Shown here piece after piece: positions 47,400 through 59,079 of a DNA stretch of 64,000 nt. The first letter of the stretch is position 1; each line of letters opens with the position of its first letter. The notes beneath the pieces were generated by a model. The model saw only the letters and a list, made by a program, of their open reading frames with translations, made no database searches and was not told the DNA's origin. The position numbers were made by a program, and so were the translations under genes. This stretch comes from Garcia nutans (Eukaryota > Streptophyta > Magnoliopsida > Malpighiales > Euphorbiaceae). Where the stretch lies: NCBI GenBank assembly GCA_947685225.1, contig CANTUV010000051.1:4154001-4218000 (forward strand). Direction: 5' to 3'.

Positions 47400-50300
47400 G
47401 TCTAATGTGGATCTTTTGCTACTCAAGACATTCGATAAAGTCATAATCAGTATACCAAATGATCTCATACTAATCTGACTTTCTGTATGTGAGCATACGT
47501 TCCTTTATTCTCTGAATATATCTTAAAACCTTATTGGCTGCCTTCCAATGATCCATTTTTGGATCACTAAGATATCAACCTAACATGCCAATTATAAACA
47601 CAATATTCAGATAAATATAAACTTGAGTATACACCAGAATCCCAACTGCCGATGCATAGGAAACTGCTACATCTACTGAACCTCAAGTTCATCCTTAAAA
47701 CACTGTATGAGACTAAACTTATCACCTATGATGATCATGAGTATAAATTGGTTTATATTATTGCATACCAAACCTCTTGAGCATATTCTAAATGTAGCTC
47801 TTTTGTAATAATCCAAGAATACATCGAGAGTGATCTCGAAGTATCTGGATCCCTAATACAAAAGAAACTTTATCCAAACATTTCATGCAACAAGACCTTA
47901 CAGCTGGTAACAAAAATTATGTTATCCACACATAAAACCAGGAAAATAAACCTACTCCCACTAAATTAGTGAAACACACAGTGATATACACAGTCCTCAA
48001 TAGCATTTGTCTCAATACCAAATGAGACAACTACTTGATGGAACTAAAGTACCACAAACGAGATGCTTGCTTGAGCCTATAAATGGATTTTCTTAATTTG
48101 CATATCAGTAGCTTTGAGTTTCCTTATTCAAAGCAATCTGACTGCACCAAATAGATTGTTTTATCAATGTCTCCATAGATAAACACAATCTCAATATCCA
48201 TTTGATGAAACTCAAGAACAATTGTGCAACGAGAGCCATGATTGTCCTAAAAGAGTCCTTCAATAAAATCAAAGAGAAGATCTCTTTATAGTCAATCCAT
48301 TCCTTCTGAGTAAAGCCTTTAACTGCAAGACGTGCTTTATATCTCTCCATATTACCTTTAGAATTCATTTTGGTCTTAAATATTCATTTAAAACCAATAG
48401 GTTTCTTTCCTTCAGGTAATGGGATAATATTCCAAACTTTATTGTCTTGCATAAACTTAAACTCTTCACTCATTGCCTCAATCCACTTATGAGAGTTAGA
48501 TTCCTATAGAAATACTACATAAACATCTAGAATAGCACTTCTCTTCTCTCTAATGGACCTATTTAAAGGCACATGTTTTGGCTCAAATTCTTAAGGTTGA
48601 TGAGCTTGATCCTAATGAAGAACGGATCTTCAAACTGATGGGAAGTTCTTTAACATTGTCTTATATTGGATCTAGAATTGCTTCTAGAATAAGAGTGACA
48701 CTACCACTCCAGAAAACAATGATGAGAATCAAAATTTCCTAACTTGATCTCTCCTCAAAAACAATGTTTATAACCTTATTTCCCCCCTCAAGCTCAACAT
48801 CCTAAAGAATGTCATAATACACATCTCAATACACTAATATGGTAGTAGGAATATAAAATTTAGACCCTATGATCACATAGAATAACCAATAAAGTAGCAG
48901 TTAACATATTTGGAGTCCAATTTTACCCTTATTAGGCCTATAAGGCCTTGCCTTAGCTGGATATCCCTAAGTATGAAAGTACTTAGACTACTTTGATTGG
49001 TACTTAATTAGAAAGATAGACTGCTATATTTAATGCTTTTTCTTAGAAAAGACTCTGATAAGGATGAATGACTAATCATACTCCTCATCAAATCCAAAAG
49101 AGTCTTGCAATGTCTCTCAGCATCACCATTCATACTGGTTATACCAATCATTGTGTACTGCTGGACTATATCACATTTCTGTAGGAAAATAACAATTGGT
49201 CCAGAACGCTGCGCACCTGAGCTATTAAATCTGCCGCAGTACTCACAACCACAGTCAGATGTAATAGATTTAATCTTCTTTCCGTGTTGATTTTCAACTT
49301 CAGCCTTATAAGATTAAAATAAAGCGTCCACAGACTTAGATTTTTCATGAATGAGATATAGGTACCCTTAACGTGAGTAATCATCTTATGAATGATATGA
49401 ATTATCTTTGGTCATTCATGATGCTATAGAGAATAAATCACAGATATCCATATATATCAACTCTAAGATGACTGAAGACTTAATAGCACCTAATCTCTAT
49501 GTTTGGTCTATTTTAACTTAGTATACTTAACACAGAAATCCAAATCTGTGTAATCAAATGTATCTAGGATACCATCTGACACAAGATGTTCTATTCTAGA
49601 TTTGGATGTGTAATCCAAACATCTGTGTCAAAGTTCAGCTGAGTTATCCATATCCGGCTTTCCTTTGATATCTCTAATACTCACATGCAGAGTTTCATTA
49701 TAAGAAGCATTGACATTTAACGTATATAGATTATCATAAACATTTAAGAAACTAGTATCACAAATATTTGAATCTATAGATAAAGTAAATTATTTGTTTC
49801 TAAATGAACAAGTAAAAAATAAATTTGTCCAAATAAGAAACAGAGACCAAATTCTATTTAAAAGATAGTATAACAAAATTATCTATAAGATTCAAATAAT
49901 ATCCAGTTCTTAAACACAATCTAAAATGTTTTTATGTCTCTACTTCTACCAGTTTGCCATTTACTATATAGACGTATCTTTCACCGTCAATTTGTTTTCA
50001 GTAGTTCAAGTAACTCTACAATGAAACATTTATATGAATAGTAACACTGTAATCTATTCAATAAATGTTTCTAGATACTAAAGTTGAATTAACCTCATAA
50101 TAAACCAAACAAGGTACTACCCTTCTTTATACGTCGCGTGGTGTAATTGGGACAGTCCTTCTATTAGCAGTCTTATTCTTCTTTTCACCTTTGTCCTTAT
50201 TTGCTGAAGCAACCAAACGAGCATTCTCCCCTTTATTAGCCATCAACTAGATAGATTAAAAGGTCATCTGGTAAAACCAAATCCAGAGCCTTTAGCCTCT

Positions 50301-50600
50301 TGGCTATTTAGGACATGCTCAGAATATGCTCCCTAATACTACCATTGCCAGTATACCTAACGAAAATTAGATTGCTGAAAATGTCCCCACTTCGGCTTCA
50401 TCACACTTGACATAGTCGCTTTCCAGTTGGGCAAGGTAGTTCATAGCATTATAGCTTTAGCAGAGTGGCTCCTCAAACATTTCTGGGATTCTTTGATGCA
50501 TGATCACTGGACCCAAGCAAGATAAAAAATCTCCCACTTCTCATACTGAACCCTCTGAGCATCTTTGCTCTCTTCAGTAGGAGAAATAGGTTCATCCTTC
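47400..50600 (-). pseudogene. Copia C gag-pol remnants
   Basis: Minus-strand remnants in copia order. An integrase relic at about 49075-49140 keeps the AER glutamate and LLDLMRSM. The RT start at about 48370-48455 reads KVWNIIPLPEGKKPIGFK and then a stop. The frame 48368-48105 holds ERYKARLAVKGFTQKEWIDY and FRTIMALVA with disordered continuation. The catalytic motif at 47921-47932 is CVDN in place of YVDD. Traces of gag are spread over about 49900-50600. No piece of useful length is open, and loss of the second catalytic aspartate alone would kill the polymerase. Confidence 0.85.
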
Positions 50601-51940
50601 CTAAATGCTAAGTCCAAATACATGAGTCCCAGATAAATAAACATGTTTGAATTTCTAAATCTAAGTTTAACCTCTAAATAAAAGGTACACTAGGAGTTTA
50701 TATAGCATATTAGCTAAATTCAGAGAAAAACAAAGAAAAATAAAAAATTGTACGCTCACGATCCACAAATTATAAACTTGATTTTGAGTTTAAATAATGG
50801 AAATAAGATACCAAGCACAACGTTAATATTCTCATCTTTGGACATAAAATATTAACTGTAATTGGTATCTCACGCAGCAATCAAAATATTGACAATTAGT
50901 CCCGTCAGATAATAACCTTCCTTTGGGCCGATATATTATCCACATGGATAAAACCAAATAATTGTCACATATTTATTGCAACACGTGTATTCAAAACTCA
51001 GCCAGATAGCAGCCTTCCTTTGGGCCGACATACTACCTGCAACGAATTTTAATACACCTGTCTAATATCCCAAATAAATAAATTAAAACAATAGAGGCCA
51101 CTTTGGTGACTTATTGCTTCAATTAATTTATTATTAAAAATATTAGACACAATCAAGACTAAAATACCAAAATTTAAACTCAATAAAATTCTCAAATTAT
51201 AATAAATTGATTGCAATATTTATACTAATTAAATTAAACTCAATCAAATTTTACAATAAAAATAAACTTTAATTAATTAATTAAAATAAAAATAAAATAT
51301 TTGGGCCTATTGTTTTAAATTGGATCAATTGTTTCCCCTACTGACAAAGACAATTCAATTCATCCAATATATTAGTTTGTTACTTTATTGAATCAATCAA
51401 ACAAATACGAATTTGACGAATCAAATAGCAAGAGTAATTTTAATTCAAAGGAATAAAACGTCTTTCATTCAATTGAACAAAACATTTTAAAAAATATTGT
51501 AAAGAAAAATTGAACATCCAAACAAAGAAAAAAATGAAGCACAATGCCTCACAATTGCTCGGTTCAAAACCTCAATACCCTTGGCTAGAAAAGAAATCGA
51601 TTGTTCATGTTGCTAAGAATCTCAAAAGCCCAAAAAAATAGAAAAATATTCCTTTTTTTTAATTATTTTGAAAATTAAATTAAAAAAAAGTTTTGATTTC
51701 AGAAAAAAATACAGAAAAACCAAAGTCTGATTAATTCCAAAATATTCCAAAATTTTTTTATTTTAAATTAATTAAACTGATTAATTAATCAAAAAACAAA
51801 TCAAATCAAAATTGATTACCAATTTACTAAATTCGATTCCAAATTAATTCTAAAAAATTACAATCACCAAATTAATTTTCTAGAATCAATACAATAATTA
51901 ATACTGCAATTTAATCGGAAAATCTAGCAACCTAGCATAG

Positions 51941-51953
51941 GGCTCTGATACCA
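51941..51953 (-). other. Primer binding site of copia C
   Basis: TGGTATCAGAGCC on the minus strand, two bases from the 5' LTR, complementary to initiator tRNA-Met. It is still perfect although the coding region has decayed. Confidence 0.92.
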
Positions 51954-51955
51954 AT

Positions 51956-52436
51956 TGAAAGGAGAAGAAAATTAATTCTCCTAAAAACTAAAATATGCAT
52001 AGATAACTAGATTATTCAAATTAAATTGCAAAGGGCAGAATTGCGTACCTGACATCATCGTATGTTGAAGCTGAAGACGATTTTGGGGTTTGTCGCCTTC
52101 CAGGAGATACACACTTTAAGTTTAGCGGAAGCACTACTGAAGGAACGTAATATTCTCTCAAAATTGTTATGTTCCCCCGGAGACCACGACCCCTTATTTA
52201 TAACTGAATAAATTTCTATTTTGGCCCTTCAACAAAATAGAAACACTTAATGGTCTCTACAATTATAATCCTATTACGAGTAGGACACCTCAATAATCAA
52301 CAATCCTTATTTGATCATAACTTTAATTTGACTATTTTAATTTGACTGCAATACATATTTAATATTTAAATATATTTAGCCCACACTTATGATTAATTAG
52401 AGGATTAATTTTAACAATTTAAAATTAATTCTAACA
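51956..52436 (-). repeat. 5' LTR of copia C
   Basis: 481 bp paired with 46158-46638. A TTATAAATAAG word on the minus strand near 52195-52205 is a plausible TATA box. Confidence 0.95.
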
Positions 52437-52441
52437 GATGT

Positions 52442-54256
52442 TAGATAAATTCTTTGTTGTATTGGATATTTAGATTACTCAAGAGATGATGATTATTAAT
52501 GATTAGGATTATTGAAATATTGTTGCTAATAAATATTTTTTCTTCTTTTTTTATAAGAAGTAGGTTGCTATTAAAGGACAAACACTTCTTTCTTTTTTTA
52601 TACTAGGCATTGATGATTAGTATTAGAAGAGTGTGTAAAAGTCTTCTAAGACACTGTATTTTTCTTTTTAATGAATTGCATAACTAATGAGAAGATGGCT
52701 CTTCTAAAGAACTTTGCTCCTTATCACCAAGCTAAGCCATTGATGATTAACAAATGTTCCCTTTTTTCAATTCAGTTATATACAAATCAATTTCCTGTAT
52801 GTCATATATACTGGAATTCACATCCTCAACCTAATAAACATAAATTATAAAATTTTATGAAGTATTAAAAAAATCCAACTAAGTTACTAATCATATTATG
52901 CGCAATTAATTATTTAATAAATTCTTTACACTATGTTTGGAACATGGTGAAAGATGGGTGGTTGGGTTAAAGAATGAGAGGAAGGGCAATCTGTGTTGTT
53001 TGAGAAGATGGTAGATTGAGTGAGAGAGTTTTATAGCATTAATGGAAAGTTATAATGTGTTATTTTTTACAGAAATTTTAACAGCTCATTGTGGGGTGCT
53101 AGTGGATGTTATAACTTTTATTTTTCATTTTTATCTTTATAATAAATAATTTATTACTTAAATACCTCATATATATTTATATTTTTCAAAGAAAAAGAAA
53201 AAAAAAATATTCTAGTAATTTTAAAAAATATTATCATGAGTGTGCTATTTCTAAAGTAATATTGAAATAAATTTAACAAATTGTATAACTATAATAACTA
53301 ATTTCATATATAAAATGTATTTTAGTTAATTAATATTTAACTTTTTACCTTCCTTGCTTTTATAATATAAGAGTACAAATCATTTACTTTAATTTATTTA
53401 ACATTACATTCCTAGTAAATAACTATGATTGTACTCCGATTAGCTGTTTCGGCCTGTGGTAATCATGAATTTAATTTTAACCGATAATAGCTAATTCAGT
53501 TAAAGTTTAAGCTCTTAAATAACATATCGTTTCCAATTTCAATTTTGGTTTGAATTACTAATTCAAACCAATTTTTTTCTTTTTTAATTTATATTTTGTA
53601 AATAAAAGTAATTATAATTGATGATATTTTTTATGACATTAAACACTAGATTCATCAATTTGATAATATTACTTAAATTAAATTATATAATATTAATTGT
53701 TAAAAAATAATAATATATTAACAATAACTATTACTAATATAATAATAATAATGACAAATTTTTACAAATATAATTTTTTATTATAAATATATATATAACT
53801 ACATAATATTAAATATATAACATTACAATTGAACTCAACATAACAAATTTTTAATCTCAAGTTAAATGATATCGACTATATGAATTCTCTTTTTTACTTG
53901 AAGCGATATAAGTATAATAAAAATATTTTTAAAAAATATTTTTAAAATTTTAATTTCAAATTAAAAATTATATTTTTAATATATATATATATATTAAAAA
54001 CTAATAAATGTATTAATATTATAGATATTAAAATATACACATATTTTTTAGAATATATATTAATTTTTATTTTTTACGGTTTAGACTCTGAATCGTTGAT
54101 TCCTGTTCAAAAAATTATAAATTTAAATTAAAACCTTATAAATCAGTCTTGATTTAAGTTAAGAATCGATTTTTTCAATTTCTGTCTAATTCAATGAATT
54201 AAATCACCAGTTTATGGTTTAACCAATTGTTCAAAGAGAACCATAATCACAAAAAA
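52442..54256. other. AT-rich intergenic stretch
   Basis: AT-rich DNA. A short perfect palindrome (13-bp arms, 1-bp centre) lies at 53545-53571. No gene or complete mobile element is recognised. Confidence 0.6.
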
Positions 54257-54363
54257 TAATAATAATAAAGACTTTATATTCCTTTACTTCACCCTAGTTT
54301 ACTCTATCTTATTCTACTTTATTTAACCTCTTATAACTCATCTAATAATAATAAAGACTTTAT
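54257..54363. repeat. 21-bp direct repeat flanking 65 bp
   Basis: A 21-bp word beginning TAATAATAATAAAGACTTTA occurs at 54257-54277 and 54343-54363, identical, with 65 bp between. The right copy lies immediately before the truncated LINE. It could be a target-site or repair duplication linked to that insertion. Confidence 0.85.
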
Positions 54364-54370
54364 CTAGTTT

Positions 54371-55504
54371 ATGCTCATGGATCTCTTTTCAGCTAGAGAT
54401 GTAAGTGCCATTCTTTCTATTCCCCTTAGTTTTTCTCATGTGCATGATTCTTTGCTATGGCATTTTGAAAAAAGGGGTATTTATTCAGTGAAATCCGGTT
54501 ACTTGGTGAGCATAAACTCTCAAAATCATGGTAGTGGTGGTAATGATGTATGGAAGCGCATTTGGAGTCTTAACATTCCTCCTAAAATTCGGGATTTTAT
54601 GTGGCGTGCTATGAGAAATGTTCTACCCACCACAATGAAATTGATTAGTAGAGGAATTGATGTGGATGGCTACTGCCCCCGTTGTTTTTCTGCTGAAAAT
54701 ATCGACCATGCACTATTGAATTGTGCATATGCTGCATCCTGTTGGGTGTTAGTGAGGATATTCACATTAACTGGGGATGAGTCTTGGGTGGATAAATTCA
54801 ATTATATATGGGGCACTTTTGGAAAAGATGGGGCTGAGTTATTTTCTTTTGTTTCTTGGCATTTGTGGAAAGCAAGGAACAGTTTTCTCTGGGCTTCGAA
54901 AGCAATTCCAGCAAACCAGTTGGTTTATAATTCCATATCTCATTTGCTTGAGTGGAGATCCATGGAAAACATACGCAGCAAACACAGCCGAGGTGACCAC
55001 AACTCTGAGGGCAGTGTTTTAGCCAGAGTTAGTCATCATTCTACCCTTCAAAATACAGGCTGGTGTCTGTCCTTTGATGCGGCAATATTCCAGCGGGAGG
55101 GCTTCACTGGTTTTGGCTGTGTTATTGAATCCAGGGAAGGTGTTTGGATGGGTGCTATATCGGGCTACATTGATGGTATCTTTGAACCTGCTGTGGCTGA
55201 GATTTTGGCCTGCAGACAAGTCTTAAGGTATGCTACCGAGTTCTTAACAGGTGAAGGAATTATTTATTCGTTTGATGGTATCTGCCTTTGGTTTGATTGT
55301 CCAAGACTGTGTGTCTTTATTCTCCAATAGGCAAGATATTAAGGTTTTGTGGTTTAGGAGACAGTCTAATAGAGTTGCACACTGTTTAGCTCGCAACTCA
55401 ATCCGTTTCTCTAGTTACGTAAAGTGGGAAATAATGCCTGATGTTTTGTCATCTTTTTATCCTGATTAATGAAAGTCTTGGCTATATGCCTTTCAAAAAA
55501 AAAA
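54371..55504 (+). pseudogene. 5'-truncated LINE, zf-RVT and RNase H
   Basis: The 3' end of a plant L1-type LINE. Homology begins about 54377 (MDLFSARDVSAILSIPLS, WHFEKRGIYSVKSGY). zf-RVT follows (WSLNIPPKIRDFMWRAM, CPRCFSAENIDHALLNC). RNase H begins near 55065 (SFDAAIF, GFGCVI, AVAEILACRQ) and the open frame ends at 55330. A frameshift around 55250 moves the RNase H C-terminus (KVLWFRRQSNRVAHCLAR) into the frame that ends at 55469. An A10 tail follows at 55495-55504. A stop lies just before the first ATG, so 5' truncation, common for LINE insertions, explains the start. It is not a functional gene. Confidence 0.9.
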
Positions 55505-55798
55505 TTATTTAATAAATCCTTCAGTCTTAATTGTAATAAAATTTTAAATACATTTTACAAAAAAATCATAATAATATTTTGGATAAAGAAAATTGAGAAT
55601 AATTACAACATTAAATAAAAAAAAAATGAGTTTGGGTGTTTGGGTTAGATTTTTCTATTTGAGTATGGAGTCTGTCAAAGTCAAGTTATACATTGCATAG
55701 CAAGCGGTGCACAATTTTCCTACCCAACTAATTTACTAATGTATGTTTTATGTTAAGAAAAAAAAAATCCATTGACAAAGAAAAGAACTAATCAAGTA

Positions 55799-55818
55799 AG
55801 AGAGAGAGAGAGAGAGAG
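55799..55818. repeat. (AG)10 microsatellite
   Basis: Ten AG dinucleotides. Confidence 0.95.
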
Positions 55819-58043
55819 CTATCTCTTAATTTCCACACAAATGGTTAAAAGATTGGATTTAAAATAGCGCAGTCAAATGGGTTTTGCTGAAAATAATTTT
55901 AGAAGGGCAGATTCAGTTATGTATCCCTTTTTTCTCTTATTTCTTTATCTGTAAGGTTTTCATCATCAAATTGGAAACCATTTTTTTGTTTGTGTGTTAA
56001 AGGGCCAATATTCATTGTACGGAACAATGTTTCTGCTAAAAAACAAAATATAAGACTATGACCCAGTCTTTTTAAAATATTTTAAAAAGTTAAAACATTT
56101 TTTTTTCAAAAGTAATTATTTATAACTATACATTTATGACATATTTTCAGATAAATTTTTAAAAAATAATTTTTTTAAAAAAAATTTAAAAACTGTATAA
56201 TATATATATATATTTAAAATAAATCAAGTATTTTGTATTGGGACATTTACATAACCACTTAAAAGATAATTTTTATTTCAAAAATATTAAAAAAAACTTA
56301 AATATTTAATTTTTATAAAAAGTTGAAGTAAAATTATAAAAATACTTCACTCTTTTTTTCAAAAATATATATTCCCTCATTACAATTAATATTTTATTTT
56401 AAATTTTTATTTTTTTCAAACTTCACTATTAAATAAAAATATTCTAATAAAATAATAAAATTTACTATTTTTAATTATTTTTCATCATATAAAATCATAA
56501 TTTTTTATAGAATTTTTTTAATTTTAATTATAAAAAATTAATAACACTAAAAAATATAAAAAGGAAAATATACAAAATATATTAATAAAAATTATTAAAT
56601 TTATTTTTAAATAAATTTTATATATTATACACATAAAAATAAAAAATACACATAATTTTATTATATAGATGTTATGCATATGTTTGGTAGATATTTTTCT
56701 GTGTACATTTCGTAAATGTTTTGTAGATGTATATATGTTATATATTTGTTGTATAAGTTATGTATATTTTATGTAAAATTTATTGAATTTTGTGTGAATT
56801 TTGTGTGGATATTATGATAATAAAAATTAAATAAATAAAATTAAATAAATATAAAAAATATTATGTAGATATGTTGTAAATATTGTAGATATAGTTTATA
56901 TTATTGAGAGTGTATTTTGTACATATTGTGTATATATTTTTTTTGTGTATATATTAAAAATATGGTTTTAAAAAATAAAAAAATAAATAAAAATAAATAA
57001 ATTATGTAAATAAAAAAAAATTAGCGCTGAAAGTGTAAAATTATAAATAAAATGCCCAGTCTCATATTATTGAAAAAGATGATTTATAAAAAAAAATGAC
57101 ATCATCCACTTTATTATTTTTTAATTTTTAGTTTTTATTAAGAGTATTTTAGTAATTTTATTATAAACTAATTATAAATTATGTAAAATTTATAAACTTA
57201 TAATAAATTCATAATAAACTCTTTGTAAACTAATAAAATTATGGTATTTTGATAAATAATTTATAAATATAGTAAATTTAGAATTATTTTTAATTTTTTT
57301 ATCTAAAGGCCATGATTTATTTGCAGGTGTACAGTGTAAATTTCCACTTATGTATTGTTATTATTGTCCAGCCCAATAAAATGATGGATCCAATCATTTT
57401 GTATGTAGTGAAGAGCATGCTCCTTATGCAGGCAACAAATAATATTCCCTCGGCTCAATTAAAAAAAAATATTAAATTCTGTCAATTTTTGAAAATTTTA
57501 TGAAAAGCTTTTCAATTTTAATTTAATCATTCCAACTAATAATAGTCCTAAAAATAAACTCATGTGAAGCACATAAAAATGGAAACGAAGCCATTCCGTT
57601 TCATTGAAATAAACTCATTTCTCCCTCCCCTTTTCCAAAAATTTTCATGCGGCAGCAATGGCTGATAGTGAAGGAATCGATACTGAGAAAGAATTTAGGA
57701 TTTTGGGATTTATCCTATGTTTACAGTTCTTGTGGAAAAGTTAACCATAATTTAGGTAACTGATAACATTGTAAATATTAATAGTATGTCCATCAAAGTT
57801 CCAAAATTTAAAATTTTCAATTAAATTGTAAGAAGTAACAAAGTTTAAACTTTTTTTGTAAATTAATAGGCCTAATTCCTCTTTTCTGTAATTGGTCAAA
57901 ATCATGGGTCTAGACATTCTCAATTGGGCTGGATTATCTATCTCAATTAGGTCACTTTACAAAAATATTAGCTAGCATATGAATAGAAAAATTGAACCCA
58001 AATGCAGAACTAGAATCAAATAGTTTTTTTTTGGACGAAGAAT

Positions 58044-58046
<3 letters not shown>

Positions 58047-58074
<28 letters not shown>
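58047..58074. repeat. (AT)14 microsatellite
   Basis: About fourteen AT dinucleotides. Confidence 0.95.
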
Positions 58075-58268
58075 TGCTTTTAAATTTCTAACTGCTGGGT
58101 TAATGCGCATTTTTAAAAGGGTACTGGATTGAACTAGTCTTTTACTTGAAATATGGAAAATGAAACTATCATATGATAGCTAAGTAGCTTCACCACAAGC
58201 CATAAACCCAGAAACATATTCAGCAGAGGTGCCATTTTATCATCATTCTGCTCTTTTATCTTCTATTT

Positions 58269-58331
58269 CTCGAGGCAGCCATGATCACCATCCCTAAATA
58301 TTTGGAATGGCTTAGCTGACTTGTAACCCAC
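58269..58331 (-). other. Possible terminal exon of an unrecognised gene
   Basis: On the minus strand a T-rich tract ends in TTTTTTTGTAG (a good acceptor, ending at 58331). It is followed by a frame reading GYKSAKPFQIFRDGDHGCLEK and a stop at about 58267-58269. Downstream sequence (about 58130-58265) has gene-like composition and could be 3' UTR. I do not recognise the peptide. If real, its upstream intron or exon was split by copia D, whose target site lies only about 20 bp away. The evidence is one short frame with a splice-like context, so confidence is low. Confidence 0.25.
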
Positions 58332-58357
58332 TACAAAAAAAGAAACAACAATAATTT

Positions 58358-59001
58358 TGTCAAAATTTGATGGCTTTGGTTGGTGTGGCTTAATTTGTTG
58401 CAATCCCACATCGGAAGTTTTAAAGATAGGGGTGAGTTAGTTGCCTTATAAATAACTCATCCCTTCCAAATTATTTGTATCCCAAAATTAGTATACATTT
58501 TCGAAAATTTGTATATTGTAAATTTTGGTCTTCTCTTCCCAAATTAATAAGAGCAGGCTGCCTCAAGTGGTGCTCGGAGACGTAGGCATATTTAGCCGAA
58601 CTCCGTTATCAAATTTCCGGGTGTGTTCTTTCCTTGTCTCTTTTATTTATTCCGCATTTATTTTGTTTCTTTTCTGTATTAGTATAGTATTCAATATTTA
58701 TTTGTCGGGTTTATTTGTAGTGTATTGTACTATTCATTTGGGTATATTTTACTATTCACGTGTACGGTACTATTCATATATACACGGGTTTAGGTTGTGA
58801 TAATATACTGTGCAAGTAAGTTCTGTCTAGGAGACTGGGTTTTAAGAGGGACCATTTGTGACCCCTCCAGCCTTTCCTGGGAATTTATTTGGAATGGTAA
58901 TTTTGTCTAAGGAGACTATTCAGTAGTCTTTCCTGGAAATTACCGAATCAGTGCAATTCACTAGTTGTAGTTTGAGGGAAAATTACCCGATTTTCCCAAC
59001 A
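58358..59001 (+). repeat. 5' LTR of copia D
   Basis: 644 bp. TATAAATA at 58447-58454 is the likely promoter TATA box. The only difference I see from the 3' LTR is one G/A in the GGAGACTGGGTTTT / GGAGACTGAGTTTT word (near 58848 and 63717). A 91-codon frame at 58525-58800 is LTR sequence repeated in both copies, not a gene. Confidence 0.98.
58447..58454 (+). promoter_or_regulatory. TATA box in the copia D 5' LTR
   Basis: TATAAATA, about 90 bp into the LTR. Transcription would start near 58480 and run through the element. Confidence 0.6.
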
Positions 59002-59003
59002 AG

Positions 59004-59016
59004 TGGTATCAGAGCC
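59004..59016 (+). other. Primer binding site of copia D
   Basis: TGGTATCAGAGCC, two bases after the 5' LTR, complementary to initiator tRNA-Met. Confidence 0.95.
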
Positions 59017-59079
59017 GAAGGTTCGTCCTAGGTCTGTTTGTAATATTATTTATATTGAATACTATTATTTGAGTCTGTA

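Larger units (their letters stand above)
46158..52436 (-). mobile_element. Ty1/copia LTR retrotransposon C, coding-dead with similar LTRs
   Basis: A 6279-bp element with two 481-bp LTRs (TGAAAGGAG...TTCTAACA on the plus strand). An exact 5-bp target duplication GATGT lies at 46153-46157 and 52437-52441. It has a tRNA-iMet primer site and a polypurine tract. The LTRs differ at only about 7 positions, with no indel. By contrast the internal coding remnants (minus strand) are riddled with stops and frameshifts and the RT catalytic motif is mutated. This suggests it was already non-autonomous when it last moved. Confidence 0.95.
55505..58273. other. AT-rich intergenic stretch
   Basis: Mostly AT-rich, with (AG)10 at 55799-55818 and (AT)14 at 58047-58074. 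A GC-richer spot near 57610-57690 contains an ATG with a 26-codon frame (MADSEGIDTEKEFRILG...) that is stopped before any splice donor. No gene is called. Confidence 0.55.

Noticed and set aside
54371..55330. 319-codon frame as a host RNase H-like gene
   Set aside because: Domain order (zf-RVT then RNase H), A-tail and frameshift show a 5'-truncated LINE.
57660..57745. MADSEGIDTEKEFRILG frame as a first exon
   Set aside because: It stops after 26 codons before any GT donor, and no downstream exon is visible.
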